From Sarcomyxa edulis (taxonomy: Eukaryota; Basidiomycota; Agaricomycetes; Agaricales; Mycenaceae), in assembly GCA_009761415.1 (NCBI GenBank), contig QUOL01000009.1, forward strand, positions 1,364,001 to 1,428,000: a stretch of 64,000 nucleotides of DNA, read 5' to 3'. The stretch's first letter is position 1, and every line of letters starts with the position of its first letter. The translations under genes and the position numbers were made by a program. The notes beneath the pieces were generated by a model. That model worked only from the letters and a program-made list of their open reading frames with translations, searched no databases and was not told the DNA's origin. Below are positions 34,316 to 47,852 of the stretch, piece after piece.

Positions 34316-35631
34316 ATGTCGATTAAAATGTTGTTTTCGCTTGTGTGTTCCTTGTGTATAACATGTATTGCAGCTACTGTTTCCTTCTCCAAAAATCTAA
34401 TACATCGAATCTATAAATGAAGAAGCCCCTTTGCGCCTATCCGTCAGATCCCAATGATTGACAGTCCAGTTGTGCCCTCATATATGTGTCGGAAATATAG
34501 CTGCGTTTCGAAAGAGACGAATACATCTTTCATAAGTCACAGCTTCAAGATCACTACACCAGTCGATTTGGACGTAGTACAAGGCTGCCCCCACGTCAAC
34601 ACCCCTCATGCCACCCTGACGTTGACGCTGCAGGACAAGCAGATGTGTCTCATCGATCACCTCTTCCCCGAGCTCTACTGTAATAGAGATACCGTTAGTA
34701 GTGTATCACTGTCGTCGCGACTCACTCCTGTAGGATTTGGCCTGTGAGTTCCCCGATTATCTGAGGTGTGGCAACCCTCAAGATATATGAATCGACCGAC
34801 TCGCGTGGTATTTTTGGGTCTTTAGACCCAGTCAAACCGATGAGCAGATTCGCACTTTATTGGTAGGCAACATATGACTGACCTTGACATCGTCCAGAAT
34901 CGCATTCGTTATCCTCAACAGGATATTGATGCCTCTACCTGCATAGGACGGCGTACAGTATAGTCTCGGTTCTGTCTCGTTAGCTGCCTTGACACATTTC
35001 GAGAGGAATGCGAGATGACTTGTCTTTGCATGAATGGACACAGCCGCGTAGAGGATTACCTTCCGAAAGAGTCGACTACCATCATCCAGAATGCAAACAC
35101 GCCGGCAATAAGCTGTTTGATATGTATCCGTACTGTAGGGAAGTTCTCGAGCCTTGGGCTGGATCCGTGTAGGCATCTCCTCGGGCAACTTTTGTGGTCA
35201 CGACTTTTCCCCCTTCCGCTAGCTAGCCTTCTATGGATCAGTTATTCGGTAATCGAGTTTAATTAACATACCAGCGCCCGGAAAGGAAGGTAGTGCGTGA
35301 GGAAATTGACGGTCAAAAGTCGAATATTGAGTGCGGCCCGAACTCCACTGCTTCAAGTCCGCAGTCATGCACGGCACTGACGCGTACTTACGACGAGTCG
35401 TCCCAAGAATCCATGAACGAGGTTGAAATTTATACACCGAGCCACTACATATACTGAATTGTAAGATTGATCTAGATCTAGGGGGGGTAAGTATCTAGTT
35501 TGTTTGTGTAGAAAGGAACTTTATACATCTAAGTGAAAGAAAAGGGAAAAAAATCGTGGCCAGTCGAAAGATATCCAAATCATCTACATTCTAAATCCAA
35601 AACTAAATCAACGACACGTTTCACGTTTCGT
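34316..35631. other. Unresolved stretch, possible minus-strand gene remnant
   Basis: On the minus strand, segments VELGEEVIDETHLLVLQRQR (about 34670) and AGRGINILLRITNAILDDVK (about 34930) are separated by consensus-like introns and look protein-like. I could not build a complete model or name a family. The last 180 bp are the 3' flank of the peroxiredoxin gene. Confidence 0.3.
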
Positions 35632-36609
35632 TTACTCGACATCCTTGCGGAGACGCTTCTTGGCGACACCATCGGTGGTTCCGTTGGGGGCCTCGGTGGT
35701 GGAGAAGTACTCCAACGATGCCTTGGGGTCGGCTTTGATGGTCTTGGAACCTTCGTGCCAGTTGGCGGGGCAGACTTCGCCGTACTTGTCCTATGAAACC
35801 ACGAAAACAAGAATAAGAACGAGCATGAGGAGAAGTGGATCGACAATGGACACGTACGGTGAACTGGAACGCTTTGATGAGACGAACGGTCTCATCGACC
35901 GAACGACCAACGGGAAGATCGTTGATCGTGATTTGTCTGTCGCACAAAAAAACAACAAGTGAATGAGCACAAGAGGAGAACTAAAAGATTCATTCATTCG
36001 CACCTGAGAGTTCCCTTGGGATCAATCAAGAACAAGCCACGAAGAGCGATACCCTCATCCTCAAGCAAAACACCATAATCGCGTGCGATCTTCATAGTCC
36101 TGTCTGCTACCAAAGGGATGGTGAGATCGGGTCCGAGACCACCCTGCTTGCGGGGCTGTGTTGCCCAGGCGAAGTGAGAGTATTGCGAGTCGGTGGAGAT
36201 GCCTAGGTGAGAAAGAAAGGAGAAGACATGGGCGTTAGTATTGGTATCGAGATGGACAGATGAGGGTGTACGTACCGAGAACGGTGGTATCGAGCTCTTT
36301 GAATTGTGCTTGCGCATCGTTGAATGCGAGGATCTCGGTGGGGCAGACAAAGGTGAAGTCCCTACAGAACAGTGAGTGATAAGAGGCACGTTCACGACGC
36401 TTGAAAAGAGTGTGTTCGGACGCACATTGGGTAGAAAAGAAGGACGACCCTGAGTACGCGCGTCAATCTCACGTAGCAAAGAAAACTCTCTTCACGATAA
36501 GAACGCACCAGTGGCCTAGGTAATCAGCCAACGAGATATCCTTGAACTCTCCGGCAATAACAGCGGAAGACTTGAAAGAAGGAGCTGGGCGTTGAACTTG
36601 AGCAACCAT
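35632..36609 (-). CDS. Typical 2-Cys peroxiredoxin
   Basis: Six exons (36609-36509, 36449-36426, 36361-36276, 36202-36004, 35936-35858, 35790-35632) sum to 648 nt, 215 aa. The enzyme reduces hydrogen peroxide and alkyl hydroperoxides using thioredoxin. The peroxidatic cysteine is in [11 protein letters not shown] and the resolving cysteine in [21 protein letters not shown] and [15 protein letters not shown] are family blocks. There is no targeting peptide, so it is cytosolic. Exon 2 is a 24-nt micro-exon coding VVLLFYP. The C-terminal tail is of the length seen in sensitive 2-Cys enzymes, though YF appears as [12 protein letters not shown] rather than at the very end. Confidence 0.95.
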
Positions 36610-39209
36610 TGTAGTAGGAGGACGAGGACGAGGTAGTTGGGATAGGAATGTGGAATGTGGGGGTCCGATTAAAAGGATGAAAGTAATTTGAATTCAGTAT
36701 AAATATTTTTATTGCGGGCCTCGGTCGCGTTCTTTGTGCGTGTTTTTCCGTCCCGATATGGGTCTGACTCCGAATAAGCCCGGGTTTTTGACGGTCACGG
36801 ACAAGATTGGTGATAAAATCAATAAAAGTAAGCAACCACTGGTTATCACTGGGTACATTACTGATCCAACACGAGACTGCAGAATGGCGTTCTCGTACGA
36901 TTTTCGCAACATGGGTATTTTTTTGGTTGGGGGGACGCCGGTGCATACGATGACTCGGATGATATCGATCATGATGGGCATTGGGGACGCCGGGTTTCGA
37001 AACGTTTCGGTCGTCTGTGCCCATCATGTCATCGCATCGCACATGCGTGATGAATGGACGGTTTACACATGTAATTTCTAGACGATGTCAGGATCAAGCC
37101 ATTTATGCCAGTCGCAGGCTCATCCTACGTCCATTTGTGGGGTATACCGCCCGCTAAACAATTTATGAGAGGGATATACCTGTGGGGTGATGTGGGGGAT
37201 GTGAAGAGGAGGCACATGGACCGCACAACGGACGCAGGTCGAGAACGTCTGAGAATCTGAACGTTAACTTTGAAGGATATGGAAGACTCCGAAAATAGTT
37301 TCCTGATATTGATCACGTGACTGGAACGCGGTCTAGATAACAAAATATAGTGGTGAGAGAATATCGCGACGCTTTGCTCGAATCTTGTGATTGGAGACGT
37401 GATAGGCTAGTTGATAGAGGGACGGTGGTGAAGGGGTGCATATACTATAGATCATGTAAGGACTTGTCTGACAAACGATTGTGTATGGGCAAGGGACTTC
37501 CAAAGTTGTTTCCTCCTAGACATTGCCTAGACAAGTGTTATGAAGCAGGAACAGCAGTCCACAGAAAATCAATGACCTGCAGGAAATTCTAGGATCAGCC
37601 AGGGTAGAAAGCAAGAATGACCCAACAAGGAATCAGCAGCCTTGTCATCCGATAGGAAAGAAGACATACTATGGCTTTCCAGGCTCTCGTATTCGGATGA
37701 TGCCGAGACTGTGCACGTCTTGAAGATGGCGCATATTGGCGCGTCGATGATCAACGAATGTCGAGGATCGCGTTTTCTGAAGAACTACTTGTACCGCGCG
37801 CTGATGATGACGAAAGTAGCGTACGACTGAGTGGATGTTCTAAGCAAGCGTCTCGTTCGAGAAGGAAAGACGTACTGACACGGACAGATAGACAGACTCC
37901 CGCGCAATCTAGGTCCCGAGGATCGTTTATTCCTCCGACGCGTCGTGTTTTGCGAGTGAGGGAGAGGATAAGTCGAAAATCGAGATATACTAAGCTTGGC
38001 CGACCATAAGTAGACATTTTCTGGCTAGTAGACACTCGAGAGTTGAAAGATCCGCAAAAGCTCGAGGCGATTCGGACGAATTGAGATGGAGGAATGAACG
38101 TGTCGATGTGGTCAGAGTTTGAGAGAGACTCTCGGACCCTCGGAAAATGCGCGTCATGTTCTGCTTAGAACTGCCAGTGAGCAGGGAAAGTAAAGCAAAT
38201 AGGACATACATCGTAACTTCTATCGTAAGGCTAGCTTTTCTGAGGTCTGAATACGTGTCGCGTTCATGTTGACGCGTGGTTTGCGAACAACGGGCCCCGG
38301 GGACGAGAAGCAACGGGATCGTGGCAAGCTTCATCTGGAGGCCTGAGGATGAGGATCGTGTCTTCCAATATTCTTGCGTGTCCTGCGGATAGTGATGGTC
38401 GAACGCACGAACGAGGGACCTGAGATTGGCTGGCGTATGCAGTGAGTCGCGGTATAATCGGTCTTGCCAGATATCCGTCGAAGCTGCTCGCAGACCATGC
38501 ATTCCCTTGGTTGACGTGGAGAGTCGCAATGCATCAGACGTTTCGATAGATCAGAGATAGATGCATCCAAGGCGTCAAGAGAATTCAATAGCACAATACG
38601 ATGCAAGCTGGTTGAGGACGGGCAAAGCACAAGTTGAGACGGCCCTGAGTTTATAGTCCCGGCCAGTATGGATCACTGATGCATCAGATGCAGGTCCCAT
38701 AAGCTTGCTATAGGTTCTATTGAAGCAGGGCAGTCAGTGGCGGTTATGGCGAATGCATGTCCCGGGAATCGATAAGGGGAGAATCATCGAGATAAGGCCG
38801 CCACCCTCCTCTTCAGGCTCATCACATCTTCATCACCCCATACATCTCCCTTTCGAGGTCCAAAGCAGGTCCAAAGTCATATATCCTCATATGCCTATAT
38901 TGGCCCAGACCTGACTGCGTATAAAAAGCTTGGAGTGCTTCAAGTGCTTGGAAGATGCCGTTCGCCCGAAGTCTGACAGTGGTGCGAACACTCGCTCGAG
39001 GCAAGACTTGATCTGCTTTTACACTTTTCTCTCAGCGGCTTGCTCTCACCGAGACACCCTTTCATCATACCTCACTCTGAAAAGGTCCCTCGAAATCTCG
39101 TAAAACGACCTTGGTTCTCGTCGTTTTGCCCTTCGTAGCAAGTTCCTTGAGCTAGTTGGCTGAACACGCCCCCCCGCCCCACGACTCTTAGCGACGAACA
39201 CAACTCACG
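36610..39209. other. Gene-poor stretch, nothing firmly recognised
   Basis: Contains the promoter of the peroxiredoxin gene at its left edge. Minus-strand frames at 37990-38630 are long (up to 179 codons) but shift phase and match nothing I know; a decayed gene is possible. The 39000-39200 part is the pyrimidine-rich leader of the downstream glycosidase. Confidence 0.35.
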
Positions 39210-41032
39210 ATGGCAACTCGGTTCTTGAAGAGAGTAGTATCTCTACTCACTATTCTTCTAGTATCACGAGCATACGCTCAGAATTTGACCAGCGACGAAA
39301 TCGCCAACGTCACCGCACGACTAGCAGAAGCTGCTCTAGAAAGGTACGCCGCATTACCACATCCCCCCACAACTCACTAACTCTAACTATCACTATAACT
39401 GTACACTTCTAACTTTCGCTTTCATTTTCTCGACTCTCCTTCTGCCGCGACGCTCTTACCTTCCACCTTCCACCTGCTATGTCCGCGTTCGCAGTTGGGA
39501 ACTAGGCACACGCGCCGAAGCCCTCCTCGAACTAACCACACCCTCACTATCCGTCTTCTCCCAAAACTCCCTTCCTCCGTCCCCCGCCATAACCTCCGAA
39601 TCCCTCGCAGACTCCCTCTCACCCGTATTCAACATCGCTACTACCATAGTAGGCAATCGCTCTGTATCCAATGACAACGCCACGGGCCCACAACCACTCA
39701 TTTCAGACGCTAGTGCGGCGGATCCGGCATCTATCGGCGTTGCCGTCTTGTTGGCGAATTGGACTGGCAATTGTGGGGAGTTCGATTGTGCGGGCGCGGC
39801 GAGGGATCAATTGAATTATTTGTTGGAGGTGGTGCCGAGGACGGGCGATGGGGCCATTTCGCATCGGGTTTCGCAGGTTCAGTTGTGGTACGTTCCCTCC
39901 CCTTATCCCATCCTTTCATCATTTGTGTCGCAACTCATTTCCGCGCATAACGCGACCCTTCTAGGAGCGACTTTGTATACATGGTCCCACCCTTCCTAGC
40001 CTACTACGCCATCCTCTCCCAGAACAAAACACTCCTCACTGAATCATACAACCAAATCAAACTCTACCGAAGTTATCTAATGGACACCGATGCGGGTGGG
40101 ATGTGGAAACATGTATTACTAGGCGAGGGGATGGATAATGGGCATTGGTCTACCGGTGCGTTGTCTACGCGTACGTGTCATGTGGAGTTGATAGCTTATC
40201 AGCTGATGCGATGGTGTGTTGTTGACGAAGGTAATGGATGGGCGGCAGCGGGGATGTTGAGAGTCCTTGCTACGATCAAGAGTTCACAGTATGCGAATAC
40301 GATGAAGAGCGAGCAGAAGGATCTTAAAGCGTGGATAAAGGAGATACATACGGGCATTTACCCTCATATGGTATGTCCCATCCTCATCCCCATTCCATCC
40401 ATCCACCCGAAGACGTACATATTGATTGACCTCAACTACCAACTCAGGACAACACGAGTATATTCACAAACTACGCCGACGTCTCCCTAAACACATCCGG
40501 CAACTTCTACGACGCAGCCTCCACAACACTCCTCGCCAGCACCGTATACCGTACTTCAGTCCTCAACAACGACCATTCCCATATCCCGTTCGCTGAAAAG
40601 TCGCGTCTGGCGTTATTTGCTTCCGGGGATACGTTTGTCGATTCGTTTGCGCAGTCTTCGAGTGCGAAGTCGTCTACTACGAGTAGGACGTCTACGTCTG
40701 TACGATCTGATTCTTCTTCTACGGAGACGGCAACGGGAACATCATCATCCGCTTCATCAACCGCCACCTCCCCAGCCCCATCATCAGGACTCGTCCACTT
40801 CACATCAGAAGGGTACCTCACACCCGTCGTTAACCCCCACCTCTACGGACTCGAAGGATCCAAGAGCGCTGAAGGTCAGGCGTTTGTTTTGGAGTTGCAG
40901 GCTGCGTGGTCGGATTGGGTTGATAAGGGGTCGAAGGGGACGAGTGGTGCGAGGGGGAGGGGAAGTGAGGTGATGGGGGTGATGTGGGTTTTGTTGGGGG
41001 TAATGGGGGTGTGGTTGTTGGATGTTTTGTAG
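39210..41032 (+). CDS. Secreted GH105/GH88-like six-hairpin glycosidase, probably membrane- or GPI-anchored
   Basis: Exons 39210-39343, 39495-39887, 39965-40155, 40231-40370 and 40448-41032 sum to 1443 nt, 480 aa. A signal peptide (LLTILLVSRAYAQ) opens it. SDFVYMVPPFLAYYA, MWKHVLLGEG, and GHWSTGNGWAAAGMLRVLA follow the (alpha/alpha)6-barrel unsaturated glucuronyl/rhamnogalacturonyl hydrolase pattern, which trims lyase products of pectin-like polymers. A Ser/Thr-rich linker (about residues 340-390) and a hydrophobic end (VMWVLLGVMGVWLLDVL) suggest a GPI anchor or tail anchor, unusual for the bacterial enzymes. The substrate is inferred only from the family. Confidence 0.82.
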
Positions 41033-41623
41033 ATTGAGAGGGTGTGTTGTGGTGTGCTGGAGGGGTGTATCTTTATTCGTTCGATTGTCTATTCGTTGTG
41101 AGCTTTTTTATTCCTTTTCTGGCTTTTTATTTCTTTGGATGGACGGGTCGATGGATTGGTTGGTCTGCCGACTTCTGTCGTGGTGGAATCGAGCTCGGAG
41201 GGCGTGGTGTTTCATTTGGGTGGATTTCATCAACTATATAATCGGCGTTTTTCCTCTCTCGAACATGTTTCTTGGAGTTCTTCTTTCTCTTTCTCGAGAT
41301 CTTTCTTTTCTTTTCTTTATCTTGCATGGCATCGACCTCATCTACATATACAGTACTTGTTACCTTTCAATTTGTATCACCAATTAGTATGCACAGAGTC
41401 TTGGACTGCTTGAATGAACTTTACAATTCAAAGCGAATGGAATGTCATTGCACCGTACGCGTATGAAATTGGCATGCTATGTGTGGGGTATGAATGTGTA
41501 TTGAGAATTGAAAAATGCGACTACTGCTACCTCATACTGCTTATATATATAAGTTACATCTACACTCCAATGATGATTTTACACATCTACAGTTTTCGTG
41601 TTTCATGTTTTCGTCGCGTCCTT
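41033..41623. other. Intergenic between convergent genes
   Basis: T-rich 3' flank of the glycosidase and 3' flank of the aspartic protease. Open frames here are low-complexity and not supported. Confidence 0.4.
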
Positions 41624-43451
41624 TCAGTTGGAAGTAGATGTCGTGAAAGAAGTCTTGGCGAAGCCCACTTGGGAGTTGGTGGTATCGAAGACACTGTAGA
41701 AACGTTCCAAGAATGTGTAGCCGTCGATGAAGTCGAGACCTTCACCGCTGTCAGAGCCGAGCTGTTGAGATACAAAAGTTTAGATATATAGACGGGGATC
41801 AGTGGGATTGGAGAGGAGGAAAGACGTACATCAGCAACGACGAGGTAGATAGCGTTAGAGCTGCCACCGATATCAGCGTTGAGGGATCGGGGCCAGATCT
41901 GTGCGTTGGGAGTGAGAGCGTAGGTCTCGCCTCCGATGTCAAAGTTGAGGTTCTTGAGTGCACTGAATTGCGATGAGGTGATCTTAAGGAGGCCGGTGTT
42001 GTTGTCGAGGGTCGCGCCGGTGGCTTTCTGGTAGGCTTTGAAGGCGTCAGTGGCGAGGAGGACCTGAAGTGTATCGGACAGATCAGTATGTACAGAAGGG
42101 TGCCACTAAATGAGCGTGTACGTACGAGAGTGGTTCCGGTGTCGACAATTCCAGCGGTAGATGAGAGGATAGTAGTCGTTCCGTATTTGACGGTCTGATC
42201 AATACCCCAGTAGTCCGATGCAGGGGAAGTGCTGGTGACTGGGACGTAAGCTATGTCGGTTGTGATCTTGTCTTCATCAACGCCACCGAATGTAAGCTGT
42301 AGGGGATGAGATCAGCAAATGTGGACGGATGCTTTGTAACGGTGCTTTACCTGTCCGTTTGCGTCCGAGTCACTGGTAGGGGGAGCGTAGAAGATACCGA
42401 TGGTAGCGGTGTCGACTGTTCCTTGAGACAGGAGGTTGTCGATGACCGTTGGAATGCTGCCGCCTTTGGAGAGAGTGCCTGATGCAAGAGAAATCGATCA
42501 GCTGCAATCATATATCAATAAGAAGTGAAGCTTACCCTCTGTAAGGTCTGTAGATAGGGCAATTGATCAGATCAGCGAAAAATGTAGACAACAACGATGA
42601 CAGGAAACTTGCCAGTTGGTCCAATTCTGTAAGGGCAAAATCGTAAGCATTTGGTCGAGTACGACGGACAACGGAGGTACGTACCCTAGAATTCCATCGA
42701 CTCCGTCGAAACCAGAAGCCGTGGAAGCAACACCGATGGATTGACCCGTGATAACTAGGGAGGAACCGAGTGTAACGGTGTCGGTGTCTAGTAGAACAAA
42801 ATATTTCCAAGTTCAGCATGTTGCAAAGAAAAAAACAAAGCCGAGTTCGTACATTCTTTGCCAGAGAAAGATCCTGAGCCATACGAGACACTCTGAATCG
42901 GAATTCAGTGCTGAAAAAGATATCCGAAAGGGAAGGCGGTGATGCTTACGACGGAAGCGCCCGTGCTCTTGCTGGTGGAAGTCTTCTTGTAAGCCTTGTC
43001 GGCACCAAGCCAAGTGTTAGAACTCCCTGAAGAGAGATACCTAAAGTCAGAAACCATAATTTGCATGCGATTCTGTTGTATCACATACCGGTGTCAATGA
43101 GCAAACTGTATTGAGTAGCAGGGCTGCCGACTCCAACGTTTGCAACGTATGTTACCTATATGAATGGATCAATTTCATCTAGTCAGTCACGTTCATGAAG
43201 ACGAATCGAAGGAATAGGGCACTTACAGCAGTGTTGGTGACGGCAACTGAGGCATCACGTTTGCTGCCCTTTGTCTTGAGGTGCTTTGCTCGAGCCTGGT
43301 CTGCAGCTACAATACTCGAAAACCCTGTTGTGTTGACCCTGGTAGCGAAAGCAAGGTTGAACTTCGGTGCTTCGCGAGCGAAAGGCGTAGCAGATGCTCC
43401 TAGGGAGAGAGCTGCGACAACGAAGGAGAGGAGGGCAGTAGAGGGGAACAT
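41624..43451 (-). CDS. Secreted pepsin-like aspartic protease (polyporopepsin type)
   Basis: A gene of about 11 exons whose frame starts at 43451 with a signal peptide (MFPSTALLSFVVAALSLGASA) and a propeptide ending near SKRDASVAV. The mature enzyme opens TYVANVGVGSPATQYSLLIDTGSS with the first catalytic Asp, then SVSYGSGSFSG (the flap), and the second catalytic Asp in GIVDTGTTLVLL. It ends FLERFYSVFDTTNSQVGFAK plus a short Ser/Thr tail. The family (A1) digests extracellular protein at acid pH. The two disulfide-free DTG sites and the short tail fit wood-decay fungal polyporopepsins. Exon borders other than the first two (43451-43227, 43155-43089) are approximate. Confidence 0.93.
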
Positions 43452-44707
43452 TGTAGAACTCGTAGAAAAGGCAGGAGGATGCTCTGAGTGACAAGACGAC
43501 TCGGGAGTGAGGAATAGCTATGATGATCCTGAATCTTATATACCTAGAAACCATGTGGAGTACATATGTTATCAGCGGGGAACCCAGTCCGGATGAGGTG
43601 GTAATTTGGGCTACAGGAAGACGCAATTTGGCGTGGTTGCGAACATTGTGCGGTTGCGAGACGGGATATAGAGGGGATGCACGAGTATAGACTGTGATAT
43701 TTTTAGTCGATTGGTGGAAAGCATATGGAAAGAAGATATTTCGGGATGTCGCAAGTCAATCCGTCGATGGTCCAAGGTCTCAAAGAGGGTTGAGATCAGC
43801 TTCTATTGCCGGCAGATCAACAGGAGGTATACGCAAGAAGGGCATCCCGGCTTACATTTACATGTGCAGCCATAGGATACGCGATGTTCAATCCAGATGG
43901 CAAGACCAGTTTTGCGGTAGATGGCCCAAGGTAGCACGCACTTAGCTTACACCATTGGAATCACGTCGCATAGTTGCGCGTGGCACTGTCCTAGCTCGGA
44001 TGGTTATCGACCGTAACCGACGACGATTAGCCAAAATTACAGGCTGCCTCCAAAGCGCGGCACTGGAGCAGACTACGAAACCGTTATTGGAATCAGTAAA
44101 GAATGATAATTTGAAGACGCACTGAATCGAATACTGATACGGTAAACTTTAACACCACTCGTACCAACATTGCTTGATGCATGCTAGGTCGACGTTAACG
44201 TTGACGTGCTTCAGGATTGGAAATCCACGTGCAGATTTTGATACTATCAGGATTCTTCGGCAGTGCATCTCAGAATCTGTGAGCAAGATGCTTCCTCTAG
44301 ATCCAGATACATAGAAACGAGTGGTGAGCTCGATATACACATGCAAGTGGAACAGCCTCGACATACCCGCGCGATGTTGTCTTTGAAATCCAGATCTTCT
44401 CTGATCTTCCGCATGGCTCTGAATTTGGCTATCCTCATGAATGAGTCTCGATCCTTGTGCAGACGGTCAGCTGTTTCTATCAAGATCTCCCCGGGGGGTC
44501 ACTAACACCGAATCGACGACTTATCTGGAGGTGTGATCATTGGAGTAAAAAGGCAAGCTATTTTGGTCCGATGGCTATGCCACTTTGGTCTCTATTTATG
44601 CTTATGGTCTTGAGGCATCTCCAGATAAATGTAGAAGGACATTATTTACTCCTAGTGGTTGAGTCTGAGTACTAATACATAGATGAGTGAGCATGAGGCA
44701 TAACGAC
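43452..44707. other. Intergenic, no gene recognised
   Basis: Upstream region of the protease and 3' flank of the SET gene. Short frames on both strands overlap each other and show no family motif. Confidence 0.4.
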
Positions 44708-46405
44708 TCAATACATATTCAAGAAAGACGCGCAATTCAAATCATGACGACGCTTATTGGCGAAAACGCCATTGGTTCTCCATCCCCATGCCCCGAACGA
44801 TCGAGGATCAGCACACCATCTCTGGAAGACGATTGCATGTTCCGGTTTACGAACCACCCTCTCCCTGGCCATCTTTTCCACCCAAAATTTGAACATATTT
44901 TCGTGCCCCAAAACGCCGTAACACATCGCAATGACATCCAAATGCTTACCGTATTCCAGGACTTGCAGATCTTCTCTCTCAATCAGATGCAATGCATGTG
45001 CATGCTCCTTTATCACAGCGTCCTCTGGCATTGAAAGATCAGCACACCAATCCTCAAAGGACGTCACTGTTGTCCAAAAATCCTTGAGAAACTGTCGGGC
45101 GGAGTCACTGTCCTCGACATGCTGGATCGGGATGCTACATGCATCGCAGTGGCATTGGAATCCATACGCCATTTGGAGTTGAGCTTTTCGCTCCTCGATA
45201 GATTGAGCGGGAGGGATGTAGGAAATAGTGATTTCTTCACCCGCCTGGAGCGATCGCACAGCGCGCAGAGACAATGAGAACGACGATAGATCCCAGACCC
45301 AGTGAGCGTTTGGACTACAACTATAAATAGAGCACGCACAACAGTCAGCAAGCGAAAAGACGACAAACTATTTGGCAGAATACCTATGATTGCACCGACT
45401 AGCGATAGAGAAAAGGGCTCGATGAGTGACTACCCATGATTGGTCCTCCGAACTCGAGACCAAGTCAATTGCCATCGCATTGGTGTTTATCAAGCCATCA
45501 AGTTGATCGTGGTGCTGAGTGTTGGAAAGACTCAAGACCTCATCACGAACAAGGTCACCAAGTCGCTCGAACAGTTGCTCGAACGGTGCACCAGCTGCAC
45601 AAACCACAAGTGGGTGCTCGGCAAATATGTGTGTCCCTTCCGGAATGGAGGACATACAAAATACACCCTTGCCTTTGTCGCCAGCGCGTCGGATTTCGAA
45701 AGTGGGGTGGTGACCTTGAGGATTCATGTGACCATGAGATGGGGGTCGGAAAGATCGAGGAAGTACATCCGGAAGCATGTTTCGTGCGAGAAGGCACGTG
45801 ACGTTAGAACTTCCAACGCGAATTTCGTGCACGACATAGGTTATGCCTTTGGTGGATAGGTCAGATACGCCTCGAGAGGCAGAGTCGTAGCCATCAGGAG
45901 ACGAACTGTCACCAGAGTTGTTATTATCATATTCTTCATTTAGATAAGAGTGTCCATCGAACGTCGATCGGGCATACTGTGTGGTTGGCTGAGGGTAGTA
46001 CGAAGTCGGTTCGGAGTAGTGCGCAGAGGAGAGAGATTGGCGTCGATTTGATGGGGATACAGTTCTAGTGGAATTGGATAGCGAGTATTGCGTTTGTCCA
46101 TCCGACAAGGCATGGTGGCTGTTCCACGTGGGAGACTGTTCTTCGGAGTAGCAGTTGACGGAATATGGTTGTGAGCCACTCGGGGGAGGAGAGGGTGCAA
46201 TAAAGATCGAATGAGAGTTCTGTGTCAGTCGTCCGGTCGAGGTGCGATGCTGGTCTTCCAGTGGCATTTGGAAAACTGGCGTTATCGGCGTAGGATACAG
46301 TGGCTCGGCGTTGGGGTGCTGATTATTGAGATACGTCCATTGAGTCACAGAGTCCGAGTACACAGGTGGCACAGGAGGGTAGATAGGCTGACGACTGGAA
46401 TACAT
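44708..46405 (-). CDS. SET-domain protein (SMYD-like, without visible MYND)
   Basis: Two exons (46405-45384 and 45320-44708) sum to 1635 nt, 544 aa. The first 180 residues are a disordered Ser/Pro/Tyr-rich region. FEIRRAGDKGKGVFCMSSIPEGTHIF starts the SET fold, and the splice junction rebuilds RCNHSCSPNAHW, the conserved NH-C-PN core of the methyl-transfer site. GEEITISYIPP follows, and CHCDACS is the post-SET cysteine cluster. It is likely a protein-lysine methyltransferase using S-adenosylmethionine. The target is unknown. The MYND finger usual in SMYD proteins is not seen. Confidence 0.9.
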
Positions 46406-47852
46406 GGGTCAAGCGGTAGACTGCCCGAGTATAGCTTCGGTGTCGAGGTAAACGAGTTGGAACTTGGGCTTTGATTGCAAGATATTGGTGTCGAGATACA
46501 GCTTTGATGTAGAAGGGCACAGAAAATCTGGCTTTTATATAATTTCGGTAGCATCCCAGTAAGCCAAACAAACATAGTAGGTCATCAGATTTCCAGTCGT
46601 ATCCCCAAGATTGAGTCGGTGCTGTGGCCAGTCACGCAGTGACATCACTCTGGAAAGCGGAAGTCCAGGAAGCATGCATCGGCGTTAGACAGATCCCTCG
46701 GCCAGTATTCTGAGGTCAGGTGAACAATGTCCAATTCCGGAAGAACAAATGTTCGAAAGCTCGAATCTCGGGAACTTTACGGCAACATCCGGCCAGGCTT
46801 CGGGAGTATACAGTTGACAAGGGAACGCGGAAGGCACCGAACGATGCACTGATTGAGCCGGTAGACAGCGATGTGGCCCCAGATTCAGACCCTAAAGTTA
46901 CGGGTTGAGGGTAGAGGACTGCCGGATCAATCGAAAAGCCACTGGAGACCTATCCACCGAGACGCATCTCTGGCCAATAGCGAGAGTCAATCAACTATGA
47001 GATCTGAGACCCTACTAGAACTAGATGGCCACCGTGACAGTTATAGGGGACATACATGACGAATCAACAACAATGTCCGGAGGGCTACTAGCGAAGAACA
47101 CACTAATCGGATCATGCGCTTCCGAGGGACTGAGATACAGAAAATATCCACGCGCTGGGTCGCCGCCGTGACTCGTGCAATGCGCATCGTACTGGGGGGT
47201 GCAAGAGGGAGGTCGAAAGAAAAGGAAAGGAAAGATGAACATCGGGAAGGTGTCAATTGTACATCATCACAATCGGTCCTGACTAGGGCACTAGATGATA
47301 GCCAGTGTCAGCCATTAGGTCGTAAGTTTGATCAGGTCTGGCCAGCCTAAGTTTCCCTGCTTGAGCGTTGATATGAACGCGACGATTGTCGACATCTCCA
47401 TCGAATACACAGAGGACAAGACATGAACTAGGTTATCAATGAGTTCATCGATATATAGTCAGGTAAGATCCCCGAGTCGTTTCGATCCATCGTCGTCTTT
47501 TGGATCCGAAAATGTTGTATGGAGGTCGTCGGATCGTTCTGGCATTGACAATGACATAGATGACGAGTGAAGTGTCCGAGACAAAAGATAGACGTTCAAA
47601 TACAGTTTCTGTCCTTGGATCGTTGCTGGTGTAGGCTGCTTTCCGTTTGTTCAGTCGAAAGGATAATGCAAAAGGAAAAAGGCGAAGAAAGGCCCGGCGC
47701 TTCGAGTTTGCCCACGCTATTTCGTCCTTCTTCTCGTGATCAAGGTGATTATTCCGAGCCTTACAGAATATCTACACCATCTACCTTGTGTCGATCAATG
47801 AGATCTGTATATACTAAGTATGTGTACAAAAATTTGATTCCGTCGCTGTCGC
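46406..47852. other. Intergenic, no gene recognised
   Basis: No frame above about 100 codons shows protein-like composition. The right part is the 3' flank of the second NmrA-like gene. Confidence 0.4.

Noticed and set aside
36734..37081. 115-codon plus-strand frame upstream of the peroxiredoxin gene
   Set aside because: It has no family features, overlaps other frames of similar length and lies where the promoter should be.
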